From contig NZ_JAIZZK010000013.1 in assembly GCF_020443705.1 (NCBI RefSeq), positions 1 to 64,000 of the forward strand: a stretch of 64,000 nucleotides of DNA, in the 5' to 3' direction. Both the position numbers and the translations under genes were made by a program. The number at the start of each line of letters is the position of its first letter. The stretch's first letter is position 1. Source of the DNA: Clostridium algoriphilum (GTDB lineage: Bacteria > Bacillota > Clostridia > Clostridiales > Clostridiaceae). The notes below the pieces were generated by a model that had not been told where the DNA came from, made no database searches, and saw only the letters and a list, made by a program, of their open reading frames with translations. Below, in pieces: positions 15,535 to 24,377 of the stretch.

Positions 15535-16041
15535 ATGTATCATTTATTTCTTGCTTTTATATCAATTTTTATTTGTTATAAATACGGAGACTGGAAAAAT
15601 TGGAAAATTTACTATCCAACTATATTATTTCTTATATTAAGTAATGTTGTTTGCACTATTTTAATATATAATCATCCATTTTGGTTTTATGAATGGAAAA
15701 TATTAGGTCATACCTTTTGTGATTTATTCATTTGTATAACAGTTTATCCAAGTACAATAATATTACTCTTTACTAACTTTCCAAAAAAACCATCAAAAAT
15801 AATTACTAGAATTTTATTTTATATAGCTATTTTTACCATAGGAGAACTAATTGGATTTAAATTAGGATATTTTTCTTACCGTAACGGATGGAACATATGG
15901 TATAGTCTAATATTTAATTTCATAATGTTTCCAATATTAATTTTGCATTATAATAAGCCACTATATGCTTGGCTTATTGCACTCATAAGTCCTCACATTT
16001 TGTTTTTTCTACTACAAATACCATATAGCAGTATAAGATAA
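15535..16041 (+). CDS. Small multi-spanning membrane protein, CBO0543 family-like
   Basis: The 168-residue protein has about five hydrophobic segments and aromatic-rich loops (GDWKNWKIYYPT, HPFWFYEWK, FSYRNGWNIWY). This pattern matches the CBO0543-type membrane proteins common in spore-forming Firmicutes, for which no function is established. TAGGTG lies just before the ATG at 15535. It has no close operon partner: the GerAB remnant ends 150 bases upstream and rhodanese starts 265 bases downstream. Assignment is from overall resemblance rather than a defining motif. Confidence 0.7.
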   Translation: MYHLFLAFISIFICYKYGDWKNWKIYYPTILFLILSNVVCTILIYNHPFWFYEWKILGHTFCDLFICITVYPSTIILLFTNFPKKPSKIITRILFYIAIFTIGELIGFKLGYFSYRNGWNIWYSLIFNFIMFPILILHYNKPLYAWLIALISPHILFFLLQIPYSSIR

Positions 16042-16062
16042 AATTGATCTAAGTTATTACTA

Positions 16063-16094
16063 CAGTTATATGTAAGTTATCCATATAACTTAAT
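16063..16094 (+). terminator. Possible hairpin after the CBO0543-like gene
   Basis: GTTATATG and CCATATAAC form an inverted repeat around an eight-base spacer shortly after the stop codon. Only a short T stretch follows, so terminator activity is tentative. Confidence 0.35.
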
Positions 16095-16306
16095 TTTATA
16101 TTTATTATTTAAGATTCATTCAATTATTATAAATAAATAAATGAGCTATCGCATAAAAAACAAAGCATATAAGCTCTGCTTTTAACTTTAATATATATAA
16201 TTACACTGCTGCATATATATATATTCTTATATTTTAATGTTAAAATATAAGAATATACAAATAAATATACTAAAGATATATATTATATCTTACAAGGAGG
16301 ATAATC

Positions 16307-16636
16307 ATGACAAATGAAGACGTGAAAAATGTGACTGCCGAAGAAGCACATAAGCTTATAGATAAGGATAATGAATTTGTCATACTAGATGTAAGAACTA
16401 AAGAGGAATATGATAATGGCCACATTCCAGGAGCAAAACTTGTACCAGTTCAAGTTTTACCTACGAAGCTCGATCAACTCGATATTTATAAAAATAAACC
16501 AGTACTAGTTTATTGCGAATCCGGAAGAAGAAGCCCAACAGCGGTAGATACTTTAGTAAGCAATGACTTTCAAAATGTCTACCATTTAAGTCGTGGAATA
16601 GCATCTTGGAAATATAATGTAACTAAAAGCATTTAG
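16307..16636 (+). CDS. Single-domain rhodanese-like sulfurtransferase
   Basis: The 109-residue protein is one rhodanese domain. It has the CDC25-like entry FVILDVRTKEEYDNGHIPGA and the active-site loop VYCESGRRSPTA with catalytic Cys near residue 68. Such proteins move sulfane sulfur through a cysteine persulfide in the cytoplasm; there is no signal peptide. An AAGGAGG box lies a few bases before the ATG. It is monocistronic, about 130 bases before mscL. Arg-Arg after the Cys-x-x-Gly is typical of PspE/GlpE-like rhodaneses. The sulfur acceptor is unknown. Confidence 0.92.
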   Translation: MTNEDVKNVTAEEAHKLIDKDNEFVILDVRTKEEYDNGHIPGAKLVPVQVLPTKLDQLDIYKNKPVLVYCESGRRSPTAVDTLVSNDFQNVYHLSRGIASWKYNVTKSI

Positions 16637-16765
16637 GAAATCTCCATAAAAGAGAGCACAGCAGTTCTCGTTTATCCTTTTATTTCATTTACCTTGTTAG
16701 AATTAACCCATTTATTGTAGAAATATTATATTTGTATCCATATGTCGAGAGGACGTGTTACATAT

Positions 16766-17161
16766 ATGTTAAAAGGATTTAAAGAATTTGCTCTTAAAGG
16801 AAGTATTTTTGATTTAGCAATAGCCGTTGTTATAGGTGCTGCATTTTCTAAAATAGTTACTTCCTTAGTAAATGATCTCATAATGCCTATACTTGGTATT
16901 ATTATAGGTGGAATTAATTTTAGCAATTTAAAATATGACATACCCTCTTCTATAGCTGGTGGAGTTACTTTATCAATCAAATATGGATTATTTATTCAAG
17001 CTATAATTGATTTCTTAATAATTGCATTGTCGCTTTTCATATTCATAAAAGCTATGCAATCTGTTAAGAAAAAGGAAATAGAAAAAATTATTGACATTGA
17101 ACCTTCAAATGAAGAAAAACTATTAACTGAAATTAGAGACTTATTGCAAGAAAAAGAATAA
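16766..17161 (+). CDS. mscL: Large-conductance mechanosensitive channel
   Basis: The protein matches MscL: an N-terminal amphipathic MLKGFKEFALKGSIFDLAIA, TM1 with VVIGAAFSKIVTSLVNDLIM, a short periplasmic-side loop, TM2 (about residues 71-93) and a charged C-terminal helix ending LLTEIRDLLQEKE. It forms a homopentameric pore that opens under membrane tension to release solutes in osmotic downshock. I place the start at 16766 (131 residues) because family members begin at this position and AGAGG lies upstream. An in-frame ATG at 16742 would add eight unrelated residues and has no ribosome site. A terminator follows directly. Confidence 0.93.
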   Translation: MLKGFKEFALKGSIFDLAIAVVIGAAFSKIVTSLVNDLIMPILGIIIGGINFSNLKYDIPSSIAGGVTLSIKYGLFIQAIIDFLIIALSLFIFIKAMQSVKKKEIEKIIDIEPSNEEKLLTEIRDLLQEKE

Positions 17162-17168
17162 TATAAAA

Positions 17169-17203
17169 AACTCCAAGTGAATATTTGGCTTGGAGCTTTT
17201 TTA
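17169..17203 (+). terminator. Terminator after mscL
   Basis: CTCCAAG (17171-17177) pairs with CTTGGAG (17189-17195) and is followed by CTTTTTT. Confidence 0.85.
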
Positions 17204-17274
17204 TGTAATTAACTATTATTACAATTGATTTATACATATAACTATAATATTAGAATCATAAATATATAAAGAAG

Positions 17275-18378
17275 GTGTTTATTTCGAATAAATTCTCATC
17301 TAAAAAGCAATTATTTTTAATATTACTTCTACCCTTAGGTATTTTCATTACCCAAATTTCTAAACTGTTTCCAGATTTTATAGAAGAATTCTATTCCTCG
17401 CGTTTTTATATAATAATTGCAGATATTTTAAGTGCAATTACAGGACTTTTACCCTTCTCCATTGCAGAACTTATAATTATTTTTCTTTCAGTGCTTACAT
17501 TCTGGTACATATTTAAAACAATTCTCACAGTATATAAATATAGTAATAAACGATTAAATGTTTTAAAAAACTTTGTATTAAATATACTTGCAGCATTGGG
17601 GATAATATATTTTTCATTCCAGTTTTTGTGGGGTTTTAATTATCAAAGACTTACCTTAGATAATATATTTCAATTGAATGTACGTAAGTCGTCTTTAAAT
17701 GAGCTCTCTTTGCTTTGTCAAAGCCTTGTAAATAGTTCCAATACTCTAAGAAAAGATATAAACGAAAATCAAAATGGAGTAATGAAACTTCCCTATAATA
17801 GAAATCAAATTTTATATATTGCTCACCTAGGTTATGACGAGGCTTCACTAAAATATACCAAATTAAAAGGTGACTATGGAAATCCTAAAGCTATATTACT
17901 ATCTAACCCAATGAGTTATACAGGTATTACAGGCTTTTATTTTCCTTTTACTAACGAGGCAAATATTAATATGATGCAACCTGATTCCTCTCTCCCCTTT
18001 ACAACGGTTCACGAGATGGCACATCAAAGAGGATTCGCTAGGGAAAATGAGGCAAACTATATAGCGTATATAGCTTGCATAAATCATCCAGACATTAACT
18101 TTAAGTATTCCGGGACACTTGCAGCATTATCATATTCATTTAATGCATTATGGAAAAGCGACCCTCAAAAATATAAAGAACTAATACTTACTTGTAGTAA
18201 AAGTGTGCTTAATGACTTGAAGTATAATCAGATGTTTTGGGAAGAGTACTCTGGTCCTATAGAAAAAATAAGTGATAAAGTTAATGACACTTATCTTAAA
18301 TCACAAAACCAAGATTCTGGAACAAAAAGCTATGGTGAAATGGTGGATTTACTACTTGCTGAATATGTAAAAAAATAA
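17275..18378 (+). CDS. DUF3810-family membrane metalloprotease-like protein
   Basis: The 367-residue protein has three N-terminal hydrophobic segments (about residues 12-28, 50-80 and 98-118) and a soluble domain. The domain contains a zinc-type HExxH motif, VHEMAHQRGFARENEANYIA near residues 244-263, where HEMAH and the downstream Glu could bind zinc. This matches DUF3810 proteins of Firmicutes, whose substrates are unknown. The start is taken as GTG at 17275 after AAAGAAG; it is not strongly determined and an internal start is possible. It is the last rightward gene before a converging NlpC/P60 gene, with a shared 18-bp hairpin between them. Confidence 0.83.
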   Translation: MFISNKFSSKKQLFLILLLPLGIFITQISKLFPDFIEEFYSSRFYIIIADILSAITGLLPFSIAELIIIFLSVLTFWYIFKTILTVYKYSNKRLNVLKNFVLNILAALGIIYFSFQFLWGFNYQRLTLDNIFQLNVRKSSLNELSLLCQSLVNSSNTLRKDINENQNGVMKLPYNRNQILYIAHLGYDEASLKYTKLKGDYGNPKAILLSNPMSYTGITGFYFPFTNEANINMMQPDSSLPFTTVHEMAHQRGFARENEANYIAYIACINHPDINFKYSGTLAALSYSFNALWKSDPQKYKELILTCSKSVLNDLKYNQMFWEEYSGPIEKISDKVNDTYLKSQNQDSGTKSYGEMVDLLLAEYVKK

Positions 18379-18424
18379 GTTCTTAAATCCCATGTTTATA
18401 ATAACACATGGGATTTAAGAACTT
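18377..18424 (-). terminator. Strong 18-bp hairpin between convergent genes
   Basis: Perfect inverted repeat AAGTTCTTAAATCCCATG / CATGGGATTTAAGAACTT with a 12-base loop. Read on the minus strand it is followed by ATTTTTTT, so it mainly terminates the NlpC/P60 gene. It overlaps the stop codon of the DUF3810 gene. Confidence 0.88.
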
Positions 18425-18459
18425 AGCAAAGAATAACAATTATTTTATTTTAAATATAT

Positions 18460-19758
18460 TTATTTAAATCTTCTTGCAGACATGTAATCTGTTCGTGTTA
18501 ATTGTGATATTTTAACTACATCCCCTGTATGTGGTGCATGTATATAATTACCATTTCCCATATATATACCAACATGGTGTGGACTTCCTGATCCAAAGAA
18601 CACTAAATCTCCTGCTTGTAGATTTTCTCTTGACACATATTGTCCCTGAGTAATTTGATCATATGTAGTTCTACCCATGCCTATACCAAAATGTGCATAC
18701 ACATATTTAGTGAAGCCTGAACAATCAAAGCTATTAGGGCCATTAGCACCCCATACATATGGTGTTCCTAGGAATGTTTGTGCATATGCTATAATTGCAT
18801 TCGAACTAGTTGATGAAGTCTGTTTTGGTTGACTTACTTGCTTAACTACTTGTTGTTGAGTCTTTGGTTGAGCCTTTGGTTGAACATATGTTTTAGTACT
18901 TGCTTGAACATTTTCTTTAGCTTTTGTTTGAACTTTTGCCACAGTTTTTGTTTCAGTTTTTGCTACAGCGCTAGTGCTTACACTACCTCTTGATGGTGTA
19001 ATTACTGCAGTTTTTTTGGTAGCTATTGCCAAATCATACTTGCGTTTTTGATCAGCCGCTTCTTTTATCTGACCGGCTGTACCGTCCACTAAAGTCTGTG
19101 TTTCAGCCATTTTATTTTTATTTAATTCTTGCTGTTTTTTAGCTTCTACGATTAATTGACTTTGTTCTTTTTTCGTTATCGTAAGCTTGTCCAATTTATT
19201 CTCATTATCAGCTTTTAATGTTAGCACTTTCATCTTGTTATCATTAAGTGCTTTTTTCCTAACTTCAATAGCTTCCTTTTTATCATTTAATTCTTTAATA
19301 ATTTTATTATCATATTCCACAATTTTCTTAACATTTTCTACTCTTGAAATAAGATCTTCTACTCCCTTAGAATCAAGCAATATTTCCACATAGCTATCTG
19401 CTCCATTCATAAACATAGCTCTCATTCTTTCATTAAATAAGGCTTCCTCACCCTTTATGTTATTCTCAGCTACAGCTATGTCTTTAGTAGATTGGTCTAT
19501 ATTTTTTTGAGTATTATTTATCTCACTTTTTGCTTTATCAATTCCTGAGTATATATTTTCAATATTTGAATCTAGCATTTCAATTGATACCTCTAATTTA
19601 TCAGAGTTAGTCTGTGCCAGATTGTATGAGCCCTGTTGTTGTAAAAGCTTATTCTGTTGACTATTTAGTTGTTGCGTTAGTGTTCCCGCTAAAGTTGATA
19701 CGCTTACTGACATAGTTAATCCAATAGCTATAAGTAAAGGTAGTATTCTTTTTCTCAT
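18460..19758 (-). CDS. Secreted NlpC/P60 peptidoglycan hydrolase with N-terminal coiled coil
   Basis: The 432-residue protein has a signal peptide (first ~24 residues, cleavage near STLAG). A long coiled coil (about 30-245) of the CwlO/PcsB type is rich in Lys, Glu and Asn. A Lys/Thr/Gln linker (about 250-310) follows, then a C-terminal NlpC/P60 domain (about 320-432). The catalytic residues are Cys346 in FDCSGFTKYVY, His395 in PHHVGIYMG and a second His (407) in YIHAPH. It should cleave D-glutamyl-linked stem peptides in peptidoglycan. GGGGGG precedes the ATG. The coiled coil suggests activation by an FtsEX-like partner, not present here. Confidence 0.93.
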   Translation of the reverse strand: MRKRILPLLIAIGLTMSVSVSTLAGTLTQQLNSQQNKLLQQQGSYNLAQTNSDKLEVSIEMLDSNIENIYSGIDKAKSEINNTQKNIDQSTKDIAVAENNIKGEEALFNERMRAMFMNGADSYVEILLDSKGVEDLISRVENVKKIVEYDNKIIKELNDKKEAIEVRKKALNDNKMKVLTLKADNENKLDKLTITKKEQSQLIVEAKKQQELNKNKMAETQTLVDGTAGQIKEAADQKRKYDLAIATKKTAVITPSRGSVSTSAVAKTETKTVAKVQTKAKENVQASTKTYVQPKAQPKTQQQVVKQVSQPKQTSSTSSNAIIAYAQTFLGTPYVWGANGPNSFDCSGFTKYVYAHFGIGMGRTTYDQITQGQYVSRENLQAGDLVFFGSGSPHHVGIYMGNGNYIHAPHTGDVVKISQLTRTDYMSARRFK

Positions 19759-20209
19759 TGTTATCCCCCCACATCAAATGTTGTAAAATCATCAATAAAT
19801 TTCTTATTTTTATTTACTTTAATATTATAGCACTATATTTGGACAAATCATAACAAATAAATTAAGCAATTGGGATGATTTATAAGTGTTAGTATCGATA
19901 TACTCTTATAATCATACGAATTAATCTATATTATAAATTATTCCTCCCTATCCCCAATATTCCATTAGAATATAGATAGTATATCATTTACTTTTATGTC
20001 TCTATCTGTTTTAACCTACGATGGGCGCCTTCATACTGAACAAAGTTTAATGTAAGTTCATTAAAACTTGTGTTCTTAGTCTAATTTTTTTCTTCTTATT
20101 TTTGCCCATACTACTATAATATGTACTTCTCCTTAATATGTGCATGAAATTTAGATTTTATAATATATTAAAATTTCTTAATTTGTATAATAAATAATTA
20201 CAGATCTAA
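19759..20209. other. Intergenic with a short possible gene vestige
   Basis: About 450 bases upstream of the NlpC/P60 gene. I looked for a ydaO/c-di-AMP riboswitch, which often precedes such genes, and saw no convincing signature. On the minus strand at 19994-20080 a 28-codon open stretch follows a stop and ends NFVQYEGAHRRLKQIET. It reads like the tail of a protein, but has no start or ribosome site. It may be a vestige of a lost gene. Confidence 0.35.
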
Positions 20210-21361
20210 TTATTCACTTTCTCCGTTACCCTTATGATTATATAAAGTTAATCTTTTCTCTTTTGTATCTATACGCTTATTCGTTGAGTTAGTTGTTGCC
20301 TTTGTAGACTCTTTAACGGATTTCTTTATAGCATCTTGCTCTATAACCGATGAGCCTACTATTGGCGTCACTACTTCCGCACTACCTACAGTATTCATAA
20401 CTGTAGTTTCTTCTTTGTTACCATTTAAAACATACATACTCGCTAACATTATAATTAAAAAGCAAAAAAATCCTTTAATTGTTTTTCTAACTATACTTTT
20501 ACTTATTATTTTTATTTTAGGCTTTTTAACATTTATATTTTCACTAATATTACGTTCATTTAAAACCGCTATTTTTTCAAAATTATCTTCTTTTAATACC
20601 TGCAAAACTTCTTTTCTTAGGTCCTCAACTGATATATATCTATCTTTAATATCAATCTTAACACATTTTTGTACTATTTCTTTTAGATGATTATTAATAT
20701 AAACCTCATAATTTTCATTCAAGAGAGGTTCTATACCTGTGAGAGGAGTCCTCCCTTTAACCATAAAGTATACTAGCATACCAATGCCATATATATCTGT
20801 CTGCGTGCAACATTTTCCTGAACCATATTGCTCTGGAGCTGCATATCCATTAGAGCCTGCACACACTGTATCTTGCTCTGTGTCACTCTTATAAACTTTT
20901 GAAATACCAAAATCAATTAAAACAACCTTTCCACTTGGAGTTATCATTATATTCGATGGTTTTATATCTCTATATATGATAGCTGGATTTTGATTATGCA
21001 AATAGCCTACAATATCACATAAGTCTGATGTTATTTGGCAAACCCTTTCTGTTTCTATTCTACCGTTTGCCTGGACATATTCCTTTAGTGTTTGCCCATC
21101 TACATAGTCTTGAACCATATATAGATTGTTACTTGCATAAAATATATCAACTATCCTACGAATACCTGGATGGCTTAAATCTTTTAAAATTATAGCTTCT
21201 GTCAAAATATCTATATTTTTTGAATTTTGTATTACTTCTTTAATGGCCCAGAGATTTCCGAGCCTTGTGTTTTTACATAAATAAACTACACCCATTCCAC
21301 CTTTTCCTAGGGTTTTCATTACTTCATATTTGTTATCTAATATATCACCACTATTTAGCAT
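20210..21361 (-). CDS. Membrane-anchored Hanks-type Ser/Thr protein kinase without PASTA domains
   Basis: The 383-residue protein has a full kinase domain (about residues 13-260): Gly-loop GKGGMG (19-24), Lys41, catalytic YRDIKPSN (Asp132), DFG (150-152) and APE (175-177). A single transmembrane helix lies at about 297-313. The extracytoplasmic tail is short (about 70 residues), charged and rich in Thr/Ser/Lys, with no PASTA repeats. It is therefore not the canonical PrkC that reads muropeptides. No PP2C phosphatase gene is adjacent. It sits between the NlpC/P60 hydrolase and the cwlJ-gerQ pair, so a role in wall or spore physiology is possible but speculative. Confidence 0.92.
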   Translation of the reverse strand: MLNSGDILDNKYEVMKTLGKGGMGVVYLCKNTRLGNLWAIKEVIQNSKNIDILTEAIILKDLSHPGIRRIVDIFYASNNLYMVQDYVDGQTLKEYVQANGRIETERVCQITSDLCDIVGYLHNQNPAIIYRDIKPSNIMITPSGKVVLIDFGISKVYKSDTEQDTVCAGSNGYAAPEQYGSGKCCTQTDIYGIGMLVYFMVKGRTPLTGIEPLLNENYEVYINNHLKEIVQKCVKIDIKDRYISVEDLRKEVLQVLKEDNFEKIAVLNERNISENINVKKPKIKIISKSIVRKTIKGFFCFLIIMLASMYVLNGNKEETTVMNTVGSAEVVTPIVGSSVIEQDAIKKSVKESTKATTNSTNKRIDTKEKRLTLYNHKGNGESE

Positions 21362-21676
21362 AATTCACCTCTTGTATAAATGTCTCAAAACTTATCCATA
21401 TAACAACATACATATAAATATACATGTGTTAATTAATTATTATCAAAGTATAAAAAATTTTATAAATAAAAAATGCATTTGCTATTATTGTCTTACCACA
21501 AATAATAATATTTAGGCAAAAATAGAAAGCAAATACAGTTTAATTGTATCAAACTTTCTTTTAATTTACCAGATATTTATATTAAATGTTGAGTATAATA
21601 TTTTTAACTTTTGTGTACCATTATTAGCATCTTGAATACAATAATACTGTAAAGCAAATTAAGGAGATGACTAATA
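21362..21676. other. Divergent intergenic, no gene seen
   Basis: About 315 very AT-rich bases between the leftward kinase and rightward cwlJ. No ORF with a ribosome site, no hairpin terminator and no riboswitch signature were found. Promoters for both genes are expected here; a mother-cell sporulation promoter for cwlJ would be likely but cannot be assigned by eye. Confidence 0.45.
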
Positions 21677-22120
21677 ATGGCCTTTAGTGCTAGGGAGTTA
21701 TTGGCTAGAATAATAAAGTGCGAAGCTGGTGGAGAAGGCGATAATGGAATGAGAGCCGTTGCATCTGTAATTATGAACAGAGTTAATGTAGCCAATGGTG
21801 AATATCTTAGGATAGGTCAAGGCGATCTAAGAAAAGTAATATTTCAGGCAGGACAATTTGATTGTGTGGCTACTGAACTTGGTGGCTTGCCCAACCCACA
21901 AACCATATATGGAAGTCCACCGGAACAGATACATTACGATATTGCTGATTGGGCTATAGCTGGTAATAGGTTATATACAACAGGCGAGTCCCTCTGGTAC
22001 TTCAACCCATTTCTTCCAGGTTGCCCTTACGAATTCCCTTTTAATGGTAGTGGTTCATTTCAAGTTGAAGTAGCTAAGCATTGCTTTTATAATCCCACCG
22101 CACGCTATTTTAAGACCTAA
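21677..22120 (+). CDS. cwlJ: Spore cortex-lytic hydrolase, CwlJ type (Hydrolase_2/SleB family)
   Basis: The 147-residue protein consists only of the SleB/CwlJ catalytic domain, without signal peptide or peptidoglycan-binding domain, as in CwlJ. Conserved parts are ARIIKCEAGGEGDNGMRAVA with the catalytic Glu, VIMNRV, and the C-terminal SLWYFNPFLPGCPYEFPFNG block. In Bacillus CwlJ is made in the mother cell, placed in the coat and degrades cortex during germination. AAGGAGATG precedes the ATG. It is followed 58 bases later by a gerQ-like gene, whose product is needed for CwlJ localisation in Bacillus. Confidence 0.92.
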   Translation: MAFSARELLARIIKCEAGGEGDNGMRAVASVIMNRVNVANGEYLRIGQGDLRKVIFQAGQFDCVATELGGLPNPQTIYGSPPEQIHYDIADWAIAGNRLYTTGESLWYFNPFLPGCPYEFPFNGSGSFQVEVAKHCFYNPTARYFKT

Positions 22121-22178
22121 TTAGGACAATTACTTAAATACTTCAAATAAAAAATATGAATTCAAGGAGGATTTTTTT

Positions 22179-22631
22179 ATGTTTATATCACCACCCAACA
22201 ACTTTACTGAATCTTCAACGTGGAATACTGACCCTATGTTTTCTGAACCTCCAATGGCACCTATGCCAAGATTTGGCATGAATGATGATACAAGGCAGTT
22301 GCCTATGTCTCCCTCCCCTACCACTACCACGGCTACTATGCCTAGTACCTCTACTACTAATCAGAACTATGAAATTGCAACTACCTCACCCATTGTAAAC
22401 AATAGACTCTATACCCAAGGCTGGTTAATAGAGCAAATAGGTAAATATATAAAAATAGAATTTTTAATTGGAAGTAATATGTGGATTGATCGCGAAGGCA
22501 TTTTACAAGAAGTTGGGATTAGTTATATCGTCATTAAAGAAACTGGTACAAATGATATAATAATGTGCGATATATACTCTATTAAATTTGTAAGAGTTTT
22601 TGATAATCAATCTCTTAAATGTCGAGAGTAA
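22179..22631 (+). CDS. gerQ: Spore coat protein GerQ-like
   Basis: The 150-residue protein has a Pro/Met/Thr/Ser-rich N-terminal half of about 75 residues. The conserved GerQ domain follows (about 85-147): YIKIEFLIGSNMWIDREGIL, GISYIVIKETGTNDIIMCDI and YSIKFVRVF. GerQ is a coat protein cross-linked late in sporulation and required for CwlJ activity in Bacillus. AAGGAGG precedes the ATG. Its position directly after cwlJ supports both assignments. The N-terminal half is low complexity and poorly conserved in the family. Confidence 0.88.
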   Translation: MFISPPNNFTESSTWNTDPMFSEPPMAPMPRFGMNDDTRQLPMSPSPTTTTATMPSTSTTNQNYEIATTSPIVNNRLYTQGWLIEQIGKYIKIEFLIGSNMWIDREGILQEVGISYIVIKETGTNDIIMCDIYSIKFVRVFDNQSLKCRE

Positions 22632-22663
22632 CATAAACAATAAATTTACAGAATATAAATAAA

Positions 22664-22702
22664 AAAGATGCCCATAGTGAGTTTAGCTTACTATGGGCAT
22701 CT
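22664..22702 (+). terminator. Bidirectional terminator between gerQ and the cyclophilin gene
   Basis: GATGCCCATAGTGAG and CTTACTATGGGCATC form a stem with a short loop. A-rich sequence lies on the left and T-rich sequence on the right, so it can serve both converging genes. Confidence 0.88.
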
Positions 22703-22709
22703 CTTGTAT

Positions 22710-23417
22710 TTATTTTATCTTTTCTACTTTACCATAAGTTACTCCAAACGTGTCCACAGTAACTGTTTTCATCTTTTGTTCTTTTTTAGGTTTGTCATTT
22801 TCGTCAGTTTCTACAGAAACTATTTTATCTACCGTTTCCATGCCTTCTGTAACCTTACCAAATGCAGCATATTGGCCGTCTAAAGCACTATTGGCTTTAA
22901 CCATTATAAAGAATTGTGATCCAGCTGAGTCTGACTCAGAACCCCTCGCCATAGATATTACTCCTCTTTCATGTTTTAAAGTGTTGTTAAAACTGTTAAT
23001 ACTAAATTCTCCACTAATTGAATACCCTGGTCCACCCATACCGGTTCCATCAGGGTCTCCTCCTTGTATCATAAAACCTGGTATTATTCTATGAAAGGTT
23101 AATCCATTATAAAATCCACTGTGAATTAAAGATATGAAATTCCTAACAGTGTTAGGCGCAATATCTGGATATAATTCTATCTTTATAGTTGATCCATCTT
23201 GCATTACTATATTAACCAATGGATTTTTGTCATTAGCTCCTTTTTCTGTTACAATTTTCGTTTGTGTTTTAACTTCTTTTGAAGGTTCTACTGTTTCAGT
23301 TGCTTTAGAAGTACTCGTAGTCTTATCCTGCACCTTACTAGCACAACCACCTGCAAACGCTACAAAAATCAGTGTAATTAACACCAACCTTGTTTTGAGT
23401 GTTTTTATCCTTTTCAT
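22710..23417 (-). CDS. Cyclophilin-type peptidyl-prolyl cis-trans isomerase lipoprotein
   Basis: The 235-residue protein has a lipoprotein signal with lipobox FAGGC at about residues 21-25, a Thr/Ser/Lys linker and a cyclophilin domain (about 65-225). The domain has typical FHRIIPGFMIQGGDPDGTGM, GVISMARG and SQFFI segments. It catalyses proline isomerisation and should act on the outer face of the cell membrane. The Arg-Ile-Ile-Pro-Gly-Phe and Gln-Gly-Gly catalytic surroundings are intact. It is 31 bases after the manA-like gene and may be co-transcribed. The usual Firmicute extracellular isomerase is the parvulin PrsA, so this is a separate foldase. Confidence 0.92.
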   Translation of the reverse strand: MKRIKTLKTRLVLITLIFVAFAGGCASKVQDKTTSTSKATETVEPSKEVKTQTKIVTEKGANDKNPLVNIVMQDGSTIKIELYPDIAPNTVRNFISLIHSGFYNGLTFHRIIPGFMIQGGDPDGTGMGGPGYSISGEFSINSFNNTLKHERGVISMARGSESDSAGSQFFIMVKANSALDGQYAAFGKVTEGMETVDKIVSVETDENDKPKKEQKMKTVTVDTFGVTYGKVEKIK

Positions 23418-23448
23418 TTTTAAACGCTCCTTTATATCTCACATAACT

Positions 23449-24285
23449 TTAATTCAACACACTTGATTTTATTAGTTCCATATTTCCTTCGATTGTATAC
23501 TTTATTCCATTTGATATATAAATTGTTTCTTCTTCTTTCAACTCAATTTGCTCATTATTGGCTTTTATTACTCCTTCACCACATATCACAGTAAAGCTAT
23601 GGAAACTATCATTAACTATATTTACATAATTACTTTTTACAATAACTTTTTCAACTTTAAAATATGGTGTCTCTAATTTACTAAAGTTATCAATTCGTCC
23701 ACCTTTATTTTCACCTTCATAATCTATGACATCTAAGGATTTTTCAATATGCACTTCCCTACCACGTCCCCAATCATGAAGTCTATAAGTAATATTGCTG
23801 TTCTGCTGCACCTCAATAAGCTTTACGCCTGCTTCTATAGCATGTACCGTACCCGCTGGTATATAGATGAAATCTCCCCTTTTAATAACAATTCGCTCTA
23901 AGTAATTTTCTAAATTACCCTCTTTTATGATTACCCTAAGCTTGTCTTTATTTAAGCCCTTCTTTATTCCAGACACCAATGTTGCTCCTGGTTTTGCATC
24001 TATTATGTACCAACACTCTGTTTTCCCATTAGCATTTTCAACCCTTTTTGCATACTCATCATTTGGATGTACTTGTACTGATAAAGTATCTTCTGCCTTT
24101 ATAATTTTATTCAGTATAGGAAAATCATCTCCACATCCTAAAATATCGGATAATTCTTGACCTTCATAAATCCCTTCATCCACTGTAGATTTTCCATCTT
24201 TATGGCATGATAACACCCATTTTTCCCATCCCCATATTTTCTCACTTAAATATGGCTTTAATTTCAAAATTAATCCTTTAGACAT
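23449..24285 (-). CDS. manA: Mannose-6-phosphate isomerase, class I (short Firmicute type)
   Basis: The 278-residue protein is a cupin-fold phosphomannose isomerase. It opens with LKPYLSEKIWGWEKW. Zinc ligands are visible in SVQVHPNDEYA (Gln and His), GKTECWYII (Glu) and IPAGTVHAIEAG (His). It interconverts mannose-6-phosphate and fructose-6-phosphate, linking mannose use or mannosylation precursors to glycolysis. The length fits the short type of Bacillus ManA/Pmi (about 315 residues or fewer) rather than the roughly 390-residue enterobacterial enzyme. It lies upstream of the cyclophilin gene in the same direction. Confidence 0.93.
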   Translation of the reverse strand: MSKGLILKLKPYLSEKIWGWEKWVLSCHKDGKSTVDEGIYEGQELSDILGCGDDFPILNKIIKAEDTLSVQVHPNDEYAKRVENANGKTECWYIIDAKPGATLVSGIKKGLNKDKLRVIIKEGNLENYLERIVIKRGDFIYIPAGTVHAIEAGVKLIEVQQNSNITYRLHDWGRGREVHIEKSLDVIDYEGENKGGRIDNFSKLETPYFKVEKVIVKSNYVNIVNDSFHSFTVICGEGVIKANNEQIELKEEETIYISNGIKYTIEGNMELIKSSVLN

Positions 24286-24377
24286 TACAACTCCCCCAAT
24301 ACTTATTAATAATTTAAATTATAACCTAACCCTTTTTTATTGCAAGGCTTCTGCGATATTCTTATTCGTTTTACTTT

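Noticed and set aside
19759-20209. Possible c-di-AMP (ydaO) riboswitch before the NlpC/P60 gene.
   Set aside because: No conserved ydaO sequence blocks could be identified by reading the minus strand.
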